In this document: positions 1-30,847 of the stretch, one piece after another | Numbering within the stretch: the first letter of the stretch is position 1 | Layout of the letters: the number at the start of each line of letters is the position of its first letter | NCBI RefSeq assembly: GCF_020740795.1 | Contig: NC_067282.1 | Span: forward strand, 171,212,274-171,276,273 | DNA from: Apus apus | Lineage: Eukaryota; Chordata; Aves; Apodiformes; Apodidae | Direction of reading: 5' to 3' | Length of the DNA stretch: 64,000 bases | The notes under the pieces: generated by a model | What the model was told of the DNA's origin: nothing | What the model saw: only the letters and a program-made list of their open reading frames with translations | The model's database searches: none | Made by a program: the position numbers and the translations under genes

Positions 1-1981
1 ACCCCACTCCTTTAACTTACTTTCTGAAGGTCGAAGTAGTATGTGGATTTAAAATCACTTCAGCCACCTTTATTAATGCTGTTGAAATATATAAGAATTC
101 AACATGCTACAAAAATTGATAGTTTGTTTAAAAAATGTTCCCTAGCAGGGAGAAAAACAAATGAAGCATTATTTGCAACTATTTGTGTATGAACAAACGG
201 TCAAATGTCTTCTCTGAGTCAGTACTTAGCTGAGCAGGTATATTTAAGGAAAAGGGATTCTAAAGGGAAAGGACATAAATCCTTATTATTTCTTATTTGC
301 CTTCTGCAGTTATTTGGAACTTCCAGCACATATGAATAATCCTTTCTGCTGAGTCATGTACATGCAAGAAAAAAATCCAGGATTTTTGTATCAGCTGAGA
401 AAGAAAGAAGAGAAAGAAACAAGCAGATAAGGACAGGAAATAAAAACAAAACCAAATTCTATTAGGTGTTGCAGACAATAATCCCAGTGTAACTGCCTTA
501 CATGCTATGCATTGCACCAGTAAGCAAAACTAAGGGATACTGGGGCACTACAGTTTAACACCTGGTTCTGGTATTTTATTAAGTCTTAGATGACAGCAAT
601 TGGTTAATCAAAGTCTGGCTAGAGTGTAGCTGGAGTGTCATCAGGCATGCACACCTATCATTCAATCAGAAAAAAGTCTGAGTGCTATCTAGTGGTATAT
701 ATCACAAAGGCAGCCTCTATTGTTAATGGCACACAGTTCTTAACAAAAAACACTGTCATTTCTCTCTGGGGTTAATCAAGTAAAGTAAGTTGTAGTTAGG
801 ATCTCAAAGATACCTGAACAATCCCAAGGAGACACTTGTGGTAGAAAAGATACCAGTACTCAAAACCATGAAAATGAAGCCTATCTATTTATTCATATAT
901 TAATGCAAGGACACAGTTCAGGCAGTAGAAAAAGCCCTACAATTTATTTAATCTGCTCAAGGGAGCACAATTTTAAGATGAGTTATGCATTTTGTCCCAA
1001 TGTTTGCCTGCTTTCCAACCACATCCTTAAGAACATATGACAAAATTATCACCTACATTATCTCTCACGTGAAGGTCAGTCCCTTGGTGTTGCAGGGCAA
1101 GGATGCGTCCAAGTCTCTTTCAATTTAACAAGAACTCAGAGGCTTCCTGCCCATCTTCTGGCAACCTCCCCTGCACTTGGCAGTTACGCATTTAGCTTTC
1201 ACTATGGGAAAACCAAGTGTCATTTGAGATGCACAAGGGTATCTTTTCCTGCTGTTTGCCCAGAATGGTGTAGATTTCCCATTTGTCTTGTGCCCTACCT
1301 CCCAGTCTTCAAGCATGTCCCAGATACCTTAGGGCAGCTTAGTACAGTGTTAGGCATCTGCGTATGAAGAACTGGATCAATACTGAGGCAAGTACAGCAG
1401 CACGAGCTATTCAAGAATTCATAGAGCCAGTGGAGCCTAGTGGGAGTCTAGACAGGCAGGTTACACACAGACACCTAACGTGGCCACCTCTCACAAGTGG
1501 CAATTTTGAACAGGCATGGAGAACTCAATTAAAATTTATTTTATATGTTGTATTTCCTGGAAGATTAAATAGTTCTAGAATTTCATTCAGCTAGCCCACA
1601 CTTTATTAATCTGTAGAAAATTATCTCCACCTTAGTTACAAAGTCACTTCACTCTTACTAAGGGCTATTTCCTCCCTAAAAAAACAGGGAATAAAATGTA
1701 CTTCCTATAAGATAGTTACACCAAGGTAACAAACAGGTATTTCACATGTACATTTTGAAGGTCTATCAGTGAAGAAACTCCACTGCCAGAAAGCACCTCA
1801 CCATCGTATGCTGACACCCCTATGTATTTAAGATAATGAAAGGAGTTTTTTTACAAAGAAAAGTAGAATTCTAAAGAGGTTATAATTTACAATAAAAATC
1901 AGCAGAAGAGGCTACTGGCAAGAGCATCTGAATGACCTGAAAGCAATAACAGTATTTCCCAAAGGTAACTTCAAAACTTAC
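1..1981 (-). other. TBK1: TBK1 intron 16 (left-edge part)
   Basis: Sequence between the exon 16 donor (GTAAGT, read at 1976-1981) and the left edge. I looked for the next expected TBK1 exon (HATKAM-type coding) on the minus strand and found nothing that matches in phase. The intron is therefore at least 1981 bp long. The small ORFs here do not resemble TBK1 and I see no repeat. Confidence 0.75.
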
Positions 1982-21639
<19,658 letters not shown>

Positions 21640-21869
21640 GCGCAAGGGACGAGCCCCAGGCCGCAGCCCGGCCACGGCCTCACCCCCGGGCCGGGGGCCG
21701 CCCCGCAGGCCGCTGCTGCCCCGGGAGAGCTCCGCCGCCCCGCCCGCCAGCCTCGGCAGCCCGCAGCTCCCAGCGAGGCCCCGCCGCCGCGGGCAGCTCC
21801 TGGCCCGCCGCCGCCCGCCTCAGCTCGCCCGGACGCGAACCCCCCCGCCCCGCCCTGCCCTGGCCTGCC

Positions 21870-21995
21870 CAGCCCCGCAGCCCCACGCACCGAGCCGCCC
21901 CCCGCCCTGCCCAGCCCCGCAGCCCCACGCACCGAGCCGCCCCCCGCCCTGCCCAGCCCCGCAGCCCCACGCACCGAGCCGGCCCTCGCCCTGCC
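21870..21995. repeat. 42-bp GC-rich tandem repeat, three copies
   Basis: Units start at 21870, 21912 and 21954. Each begins CAGCCCCGCAGCCCCACGCA. The second is identical to the first over the repeat core and the third has a few changes near its end. The period is a multiple of three, so repeat-derived ORFs stay open on both strands without being genes. Confidence 0.9.
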
Positions 21996-22340
21996 TGCCC
22001 GGGGCCCCGGCCGCTTCCGGCTTCCTGCGGCGGCGCGGGCGAGGCGGGGCTCCGGCAGAAGCACCGCCCCCGGCCGGCAGCTGCGGGCACCCCAGCGCTT
22101 CCCGCGCAGGGCGGAGGTGCGGGCTGGGGCGGCGGGGCTGAGGGAGGCGGGAGCCGCCGCCGCCGCCGCGCTGTGTGAGGGCGAGGGGGGAGCGGAGGGA
22201 GGGAAGGAGGGAGGCGGGGGAACCGCGGAACAGGGAAACATCTGGGAAGCACGGAAAAGTGGAAGTAGGATGTTCTTACATGATGGCTCCGGGTATTCTA
22301 GCTGGTGTGATGTTCGAAGCGAGCGCGGGCCGGTTCCGGT

Positions 22341-22362
22341 GGGGATTTCCGTGGGGACTTTT
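22341..22362 (+). promoter_or_regulatory. kappaB-type site pair near the TBK1 promoter
   Basis: GGGGATTTCC at 22341-22350 fits the NF-kappaB consensus GGGRNWYYCC exactly. GGGGACTTTT at 22353-22362 is a near match that lacks the final CC. Whether they act on TBK1 is inference. Confidence 0.45.
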
Positions 22363-23840
22363 TCGCTGCGTAAGCGCCGGAGCGGTGGTTTCCCTGCCCC
22401 GCCGCCCGGCCGGGCGCGGCGCTGGCTGCAGCGCCCGCTTACACCTGCCCTGCAGAGCGCTCTTCAGCGAGCCGGGGACACGCGAGCCATCCGGCCTCCC
22501 CTGAAAACATCTGGGCCGCCGAGCAAGGACGTTTTCAAGGACGGCAAGTGAGAAAGCGAGCAGCGAAGGAAACCCCTCCCGGCTGCCGAGGCGGGCGGGG
22601 GAGGCGGAGCGGTGCGGCCGGGGGGCAGGCGCCCGCTGGTCGCGGCGGGGCCGTCCCCGCTGCCCGGCCCTGCAGGAGCGTGTGCGCGCAGCAAGGGGCT
22701 ACGTCGGAGAGGTTGGCGCGCTTAATGAACGGCGTTCACCTGGTCCTGCCGGTCCCTGCGTGCCTGTCCCTAACCATCTCCCGCGCTGCCCCTGTGAACC
22801 TCACCGCGCTGGCTGCTCCATCGAGGGAGAGCAGGAGAAATCTTACTCCGCCCCATGTAATTTCTCTCGGTTTCACTCTTTTTAAACCTCCCAAAGTCTT
22901 GGTATTTTTCATACATTCATACTCCCGCTTGCTTTTCACTCTCGCTTGTTATTTTATTTAATCAGCTGCTTGCTGATTGGCCTCTTGATCCTCTGGTTTT
23001 TGTCTGTCCTGTAATGTTGCTGTTCCAATAAATGGCCTGTATAGCTTGTATAAGGAAAAATATTAGTTGCTGTTATCATTGATCCATAATGTAAACATAA
23101 CCATAGTGGGAAAATAGTAAAAAGGTTTTCTTTGTTGTTTTTTTCCTCTCTTCTCCAAGACTAGCGTTTTTTTGATTCTCTGTATTTCTTGTTTGGAATT
23201 ACTGTCTTCCCAAACCTTAGAAGCTTATTCTTGAGGAAATGACACACGAAAGACAGCAACCTGTTGCTTACAAGCTTTGTTTACTGTTATTATCTTACCT
23301 CTCTTAAGCTTTATCATAAGTCCAAACTTCCATTGTTTCATTTTTACACAGCACAAAGCTCGTGCCAAGGTTCTGCTTAGTGAACTGACAGATACATTTT
23401 ATGCTGTTAACAGATGTGGTTAATTTATATTCCCTCTTTGTTGGCATCTGAGCTTTATTTCATAATGCTCTGGTATTATAGAGGGAACAGTTCTCCACCC
23501 CATTTGTGTTCTGTCCTTGTGTCTTCCAAAATGCTGCAGCACTCTGCACAAGTGTAGTGGTTTATTTCTGCTACCCTATCCTCTGTATCCAGCTTTGTGA
23601 GCCATTTTTTTTTTCATCAGGTTGATACCCATGAATCAGCTTTGCCTTCTTCAGAAATACTGTTAAGATCATTCATTGGGATTTTAGTAAAAGCCCTCTC
23701 AAAATCAGGAAAACACCAGTGAACTTCTCTTTGTATCCTGAATGTGTACTTGCTTCCACTTCTGAATAAAAGCAAGCTGTCAGCTCAGTATGCTGATGCA
23801 TTTTGGAACTGGACGTTTTACATCATCATCCCATTCAAGC

Positions 23841-23950
23841 TGGACAGGACTGCAGGAGATCTCTGGTCCAACCACCAGTTAGCACTAACTTCAGACCAGG
23901 TTCCCTAGGACTTTTTTTACTTAAGACCTAGAGTATCTCAGCTCCAATGT
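23841..23950 (-). mobile_element. Diverged CR1 3'-end fragment
   Basis: The stretch reading GGAGATCTCTGGTCCAACC and then CAGACCAGGTTCCCTAGGAC resembles the reverse complement of the CR1 3' region present in better condition at 27134-27300. It is strongly diverged and its ends are approximate. Confidence 0.55.
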
Positions 23951-26900
23951 TACCCTGCCCCTGGGTCTGGCCTGCAGTTACCTGCCCATGTGCTTTCCTC
24001 AGATCTTGAATCAATGAAGATTATTTGCATTATTCAAATTGTCCATTATTTAGGGTATATTTGTAACATAATTGTGATTCTTATACAAGGAGGATCATCT
24101 CTAGCCTTTAAATGTTTCACAGTATGAATCACAGGAAAACAGTATGTTGAATATAAGAACAGGAAAAACAGACACCAAAATGGAAAGTATCATTAGAGTG
24201 TCACTGCAGAAATTTTTACTTTGCTTTCTTTGACTTCTTTTCACTGTATCAGCAAAACTTCTGGTATTCCTCACCTCTCCTGTATTTGAGTTTTCATTCC
24301 TGTTCACAAATTCATTAGTCAGTAGCTGCATGCTATGACATCTCTTCATCCTAACAATACAGCTGTAGGAACTGCAGCTAAAGGTGGCATGTTGCATAGA
24401 GTCTTCTCACTCACGTGTGGCTGTGAATGCCAGATCTCAAAAAAGGAAAAGATGCTGGGGGAAAAAAAAAAAAGTCAAACAGCATAGTCAACCAGTGTTA
24501 AGAGGATTAAAGCAGGTAAAATACGGTACCTTCGAATCTTTTTCTTGGGACCCTCTGGTCAAGCTAGCAACAATGAGGTAAGAACAGGGGAGACTGGAAA
24601 TCAAACACAGTAGATATTTGCCAAGAAAAAAACATCTGATTGAATGATTTGACTTTTAAAAATTTTGAGCAAGAAGTCTTAGCAACCTTACCAAAAGGAC
24701 AACCACTAACTTCACCAGTAAGTAAGATGAGAACTCCTAAGCAAGTTATTTTTTTTTTCTGTATCATTAAAGAATTTTCTAAAAAAAACCAACCAACCAA
24801 ACAAAAAAACCAACAACAAACCACCAAACTAGACCCAAAGCTTTTGAGCCATTTACTCCTGTAGCCAAATTGCTTTCTACATTTTATTTCAATATTTAGG
24901 AGGCATCACAACTGCACCAGAATAAGCAAACCTATTCAGCAGCCAGCTTCACTTCAGCTAGAACTCCCTTTCATAGTTCCATGTTATTTAGGCCATTTTC
25001 TCCTCTGCAGTTTTTCAGAGAGAGAAGGGAAGCAATTCTGTGGTGTAAGACAGCCCTTATTAGCTTTGCCTTGTTTCCAGCTTGCCAGCACAGAATTCAA
25101 TCCAAAGCTGTTCACAACATGTACAGATTAATGCTCCCAAGCAAACCTTAGGCCAAAAGTAGTCCACAAATTACACTCTTCCTCATCCCATAGTTACAAA
25201 GCCACCTAGGAGAGTTCAATGGAATAGTGGCTAGTGTTGATAGGAAAAATAACATTGATTTAAAAAAATGTTGTTCTGGAGCCTGATATCTCACACTTTT
25301 CTGAAATGCCTGACACATATATAATGAACAAGTAACATATGAAGGAAGAACAAAGAAACAAGAAGCTGAGAGGGAAAAGCCTTCATTCTAGAGCAACAAA
25401 TTCAAAACTTATTGGCCTAAGTCCTCACCATCCCCAGGGCATTGTTCTGCTGTGTGCCTGTGTAACACGCATAGTTCAGGTAACCTGCAGGTACCCATCT
25501 CACAGCAAATTGGAATCACCAAATGCAGCACTCCCAAGAGAAATTGTGGGTGAATACAGCAATCCATGCACCTGTCAAAAAGAATGTGAGCAAGCAGAAC
25601 GGAAAGACCCACTGAAGAGTAAGAAAACATTTCTCACCTAACAATTACTCTACCTCTGACTTCCCACTTCTGCTGTCACCAGAAGCTGTGTAAATCTTGA
25701 CCTTGGCAAAAATGTATTTTTCAGCACATTCATTTTTTTTCTCATGGGCCAACTATTGCCACCACCAAGATGTTTCACAGGGAGATACTCCCTGTTTCTG
25801 GCTGCCCTATCCAACTTTTGTCATTTGTTCTTGTCACCACCACATCCCATTCTTTCACTTGTACTGGTATTCACAGCAGTTTCAGTGTACTTAACTCAGT
25901 TAAAACCAATTTGCCATTTTCTTTGCCTCTGCTTTCCTGTTGGCTTAACTCACTGAAGTGACAATTGAGTAACTGCATGGCTACAGCGTGATGCTACAAG
26001 TAAACAGGCCCAATGGCCAACTGCTGCAGAAAGGGGCTTGCTCCCTCTTCCACCCCTATGCACCTTCTTTCCTTGAAACTATGGTAATGCCTGTCTCACC
26101 CCATGGTGAGAGAGTTCCAGTTGGGAAACTGTGCGTCCCCCAAAGGGTGAATAGCTTTAAATTTATTTTTTAACTGCTTTAAAATATTTGAAACATTTGA
26201 AAATAGTTACTTTGCAAGATTGGCTTTCCACCATAAATTGTCTTGTTATGGAATCAGGCAAGTGCCAATGGTGATGAGAGGCCAAAAGGGTAGATTGCCT
26301 CTCTGGACAGCACTAGATGCTAAAATGTCTTACCCTGCATTGATAAGCTATTCTTTGTGAAAAACTGTCCCTGAGCTCAGTTCACATGAAATTCATTGCC
26401 TTTACCTCACATTCAGAAAGGCCTTAAAGCTTATCCTTCTTTAGTAATTACATCAGCTTGTAATTAAAAGATACCATCTGCCTGCAAAGCAAAGGTGCCT
26501 CATATTAAAGACCTGCAGCTGTGTTTCCTACTTAAAACACACTTTAAAGGATAAAATTCTGTTCTGCACAAAGGAAGGCATTACTGCCATGATGATGTTT
26601 TATACATCTTCAGTCTAGCCAGGGCATTTTGGCCAACATGGGTACACAGCAATGGTAAGTTATATAAGAAAGCTGCAGGTGGCTGTGTTTGCTCCAGCTT
26701 TTAAATCAGAAGATTATCCGTTGTCTGTAGAAAGAAAACATGTGAATATCAACATAATCTCTCAGTGGAATGTTCTCATCTATCTCTATTTTTAACTCTT
26801 CTTCTACCCCATAAAGTAGTTGTTTCATAATAAGTTCAAATAATCTAAACACTGCCTGCAGTCTAGATCACACTCTGAATACAGGCTGCAAAGCCAAATT

Positions 26901-27133
26901 TCTCTTTGGAGGTAAGTGCACTACTTTTCTAGTCAAGATTTATTAAAAAAGCGCAAAGCTAGAATCCATCTCTTCAAAGATTAGAAACTCAGTTGCCTTT
27001 CTAAACCTTGATTCTTTGCAAACATAGCTACTAGGCACTACATACCTACCACATAGCCCAACTGGGATGACAACTGCAGACCTGCAGTCTCTGTACTGCT
27101 GAAGGAAACTGAAGAAAAACATAACCTGCTAGT

Positions 27134-28545
27134 AGAATCATAGAATCCTAGAATCCTAGGGGTTGGAAGGGACCTCAAAAGATCATCTAGTCCAACCCCC
27201 CTGCCAGAGCAGGGTCATCTAGAGCACATCACACAGGAACGCATCCAGGTGGGCTTTGAATGTCTCCAGAGAAGGAGACTCCACAACCTCTCTGGGCAGC
27301 CTGTTCCAGTGCTCTGTCACTCTCACAGTAAAAAAATTTTTTCAAATATTCACCTTGAACCTCCTTTGTTCCAATTTGATCCCATTACCCCTTGTCCTAT
27401 CACTGGTCAACACTGAGAAGAGCCTAACTCCATCTCCCTGACACTCACCCTTACATATTTGTAAACATTGATGAGGTCACCCCTCAGTCTCCTTTTCTCC
27501 AAACTAAAGAGACCCAGCTCCCTCAGCCTTTCCTCATAAGGGAGATGATCCACTCCCTTAATCATCTTTGTAGCTCTGCGCTGGACTCTTTCCAGCAGTT
27601 CCCTGTCCTTCTTGAACTGAGGGGCCCAGAACTGGACACAATACTCCAGATGCGGCCTCACCAATGCAGAATAGAGGGGGAGGAGAACCTCTCTTGACCT
27701 ACTAACCACACCCTTTCTAATGCACCCCAGGATGCCATTGGCCTTCTTAGCCACAAGGGCACACTGCTGACTCATGGTCATCCTCCTGTCTACCAGGACC
27801 CCCAGGTCCCTTTCACCTACACTGCTCTCCAGCAGGTCAGCCCCCAACCTGTACTGGTACATGGGGTTTCTCTTCCCCAAATGCAAAACTCTACACTTGC
27901 CCTTGTTGAACTTCATCAGATTTCTCCCCACCCAACTCTCCAGCCTGTCCAAGTCCCTCTGAATGGCAGCACAGCCCTCCAGTGTGTCAGCCACTCCTCC
28001 CAGCTTGGTGTCATCAGCAAACTTGCTGAGGGTACATTCTGTACCCTCATCCAGGTCGTTGACGAAGATGTTGAACAACACCGGTCCCAGTACCGACCCC
28101 TGAGGGACTCCACTGGTCACACACCTCCAACCAGATTCCGCCCCATTGACTACAACTCTCTGCCTCCTTCCTTTCAACCAGTTCTTGATCCACCTCACTA
28201 CCTGATCACCAAACCCATTCTTGATCAACTTATCTACAAGGATGCTGTGGGAGACGGTGTCAAATGCCTTACTGAAATCAAAATATACCACATCTACCGC
28301 TCTACCATCAGCCATCCACCTAGTAATTTCCTCATAGAAGGCTATGAGGTTAGTCAAACATGATTTACCCTTGATAAAACCATGCTGACTGCTCCTGATG
28401 ACCCCCATATCCTTGATATGCCTAGAGATAGCGACAAGAACAAGTTGTTCCATCACCTTTCCAGGGATGGAGGTGATGAGGCTGACCCGGGTCCTCCTTC
28501 TTGCCCTTCTTGTAGACTGGTGTGACATTTGCTATCCTCAGATAG
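27134..28545 (-). mobile_element. CR1 non-LTR retrotransposon, 5'-truncated
   Basis: The element reads on the minus strand. Its 3' terminus is at 27134, formed by three eight-base units (AGAATCAT, AGAATCCT, AGAATCCT), as is typical of CR1. Upstream of the tail is the CR1 3' region, then a reverse transcriptase ORF at 27407-28528. Visible RT motifs: [27 protein letters not shown] and KFADDTKL. At about 27457 the frame shifts, so the usual C-terminus is read in another frame. A second disruption near 28485, with a short deletion, separates the ORF from an [15 protein letters not shown] segment. It is a dead copy. The 5' break near 28545 is approximate. Confidence 0.93.
27407..28528 (-). pseudogene. 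CR1 ORF2 remnant (reverse transcriptase part)
   Basis: A 373-codon open frame covering the palm, the YADD-type box (here FADD) and the thumb of a CR1-clade reverse transcriptase. It is flanked by a frameshift at each end, and the endonuclease domain is absent because of 5' truncation. It could not support retrotransposition by itself. The first in-frame ATG is not the native start. Confidence 0.9.
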
Positions 28546-30230
28546 TAGTAGCCAGAATCAATGTTTATATGTTTATCTAAAGATACAGAAATGAACCCAC
28601 AGATCCTGTTCTACAGCTCAAACTGTGCATAACCCTTGACAGTACACTATGCTGATTCAAGAGTCAAAGCACAGGAAAGCAAACAGTCCTTTTTGAATTA
28701 TTTAGACTGAACCAAATAAGTTTATCTGAAGATCCAGACTACCAAACCATGCATCCTACAGGATATTCTTTCAGTCACAGAGGGAAGGGCAGGGTTCAAG
28801 TTTATATACAGCCAGGCCAATGGCTGCCATGCACAGCTTGCTCCTACACTCTGCAGTCTCTACTTTATATCCTTTCTCACCTGATACTGCCACAGCAGGT
28901 AACATGCTTTGTGGGGGCAGCGTTTCTGCCACTTCAGCCTACTGAATAGCTTGTTATGGGGTTAGAATAACACCAGATTTGGCAGAGAGGAAGCTACAGG
29001 ATGAGGGTGGGGCTGAGGAAGGAGAACAGTCTCTTTCGGCAGTGGCCAGTTTAAAGGCTTTTCTCATGAAAAGCTAAATCACGCTCTGTTACACAACTGA
29101 CACAGTCAACTATACTAAGAAAATTGCTAAATAAGGCTTTTTTTCCCTGCTTTTACAAAGTACTAAAAGCAGTTCTATTCTTACTTCAGAAAGCAAAAGT
29201 CTAAATCATATATGAAAACTAAGATACTTCAATGGCATTCCACCTAAAACCAAAAAATTTTTGCTAAAGACACAAGAACCCTGCCTTACATGACAATCTG
29301 CCTAGTGAAGGCTCTTCCCCTCTGTGTGGAAAAGCTGCACTAACTGGCCAGGAAGGAGACCAAGGCAAAGACAAAGAGGACTGACAGTGAACACTCAGCA
29401 ATAGTTGCAGTGGCCAGGGGTGCAGCCCCTTCAGCTAAGGAGAGGCAGGGACACAAGAGCATATGCAAAGCATCAAGTCAAAGATGGAAGGCTCATAGTG
29501 CTACAGGAGAAAACAAAATGGATATTGGACCCACAGGATCTCTCGCATTGGTATGGCAGCAACGGGAGGGAAACTGATTGTGAGACTAGGAAGTAAAAAT
29601 AGCACAAGCACTTAACATTGATAAAACAAATTAACAAAAAACTAAGTGTACAAAAATCAGGAATAAAAATCCTACTGAAGTGATGTTGTCCTGTTGAAGA
29701 GTATAAAAGTGCTGTCTTTCTTTCCTCAGTGGAAAGGAAGGGAATGGCAGCAAGTATCCTCAAAACATTCACCACACTTCACTCCTGGCCACTGCTTCTT
29801 ATCCACCTCCTCGTTTTCCATTTAAATTGGATGAAGAACCTAGCACCACACAGTCTAGAAAAAACATTCATCTGATTATGCTAGAAGTGAGACAGCTTTT
29901 TACTATGGACATTACATCTCATGCATGGGAAAACTACTATGCTTCCCCCTGCCCCTATGAAACAGCTACGAAAACTAATGTCACAACATTTTTTAAAAAA
30001 AGCAAAGAAACAAACTGACCAATACAGTTTTGGACAGAAGGAGCAACACTCTACTAAAATCTCTGTATATACAGACCATTGACACTACTGCAAGACTCCA
30101 ATACAATTTATTATCCAAGCATCAGGAAAACTGCCAGGTTCTATTCAAGTGTAACAGCCAGAAGGTTAAAGAATGCTGGAACTTCTGAAGATTCAAATCA
30201 AAAGATTCAAAAAGACTTAAAGTTTAACTG

Positions 30231-30820
30231 GATAAAATTTTATTTTTTTATTAAAAAAACATAGATCCAGGTGCTACTTTTAAATGAAATCATTTATTAA
30301 ACCAATCTGTTTTATAGGAAGTATATATATATTTTATCATTAAGACTTCAATGAAATGACTATCTACAAGAATGACTTTGATTGTTTTATTTTCATGTCA
30401 CCATACATGAACAAATGCATTCTGTGTTATGAAAACATTTTACTCAGTATCAAAAATGTACACATTTTAATAACCATTGCTGTGGTCTGAAGGGATTTTT
30501 ACATTTAATTTCAAAAATAAGTGTCATCTCACCGCTGTACATGTTACAGCATAAGCTTAAGTCATCCTATACATAATAAAAGTTTGTGTAGGTATACAGA
30601 TAGTTTTTCATTGTTGACACATACCTTCATGTCTGAGACATAGATGGGGGATTTGCATTTCTCTTTTTTGCAAAAGGCTGAAATATGTACTGATGAAAGC
30701 ACAAAGCAACATTTATTAAAAACAAAACCAGTTTGAATGGCACAAGAGTTAGCATTTTTATAAATTAACAACCAGAGTTCTAGATTATGGAAACAGGTAC
30801 ATGAGATTCCAGTATTTTCC
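30231..30820 (-). other. XPOT: XPOT 3' UTR (inferred extent) with poly(A) signals
   Basis: AT-rich sequence after the XPOT stop codon. Minus-strand AATAAA hexamers are at 30712-30717, 30386-30391, 30293-30298, 30247-30252 and 30239-30244. The dense cluster at 30239-30298 is the best candidate for the distal cleavage site. Which one is used cannot be told from sequence. Confidence 0.5.
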
Positions 30821-30847
30821 TTAGGGCTTCGCTCTCTGGAAGAATAC
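30821..30847 (-). CDS. XPOT: XPOT exon 25 (stop codon exon, coding part)
   Basis: Encodes the C-terminus VFFQRAKP (955-962) followed by TAA. Acceptor TTAACAG. Confidence 0.95.
   Translation of the reverse strand, partial: VFFQRAKP

Larger units (their letters stand above)
21640..22680. promoter_or_regulatory. TBK1: CpG island at the TBK1 5' end
   Basis: Very dense C, G and CpG compared with the AT-rich flanks. It lies directly upstream of the TBK1 start-codon exon, so it should hold the TBK1 promoter and non-coding exon 1. I could not place exon 1: several weak minus-strand donors exist (for example GTGAGG near 21680 and GTAAGA near 22270) and none stands out. The long ORFs crossing it in several frames are low-complexity by-products of GC content. 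Confidence 0.8.
22770..30230. other. Intergenic region between the TBK1 promoter and the XPOT 3' end
   Basis: About 7.5 kb with no recognisable conserved coding exon on either strand. It holds a diverged CR1 fragment (about 23845-23915), an A/C-rich simple tract near 24780-24830, and the 1.4-kb CR1 LINE at 27134-28545. The rest is unique AT-rich sequence in which I see nothing specific. Confidence 0.7.

Noticed and set aside
1-120. Acceptor- and donor-like signals on the minus strand that could frame TBK1 exon 17
   Set aside because: The translation does not match the expected TBK1 sequence after HKFDK in the required phase, so I left the next exon outside the window.
1125-1316. 63-codon minus-strand ORF in the left-edge intron
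   Set aside because: No similarity to TBK1 or to anything known, and no splice sites that fit the flanking phase.
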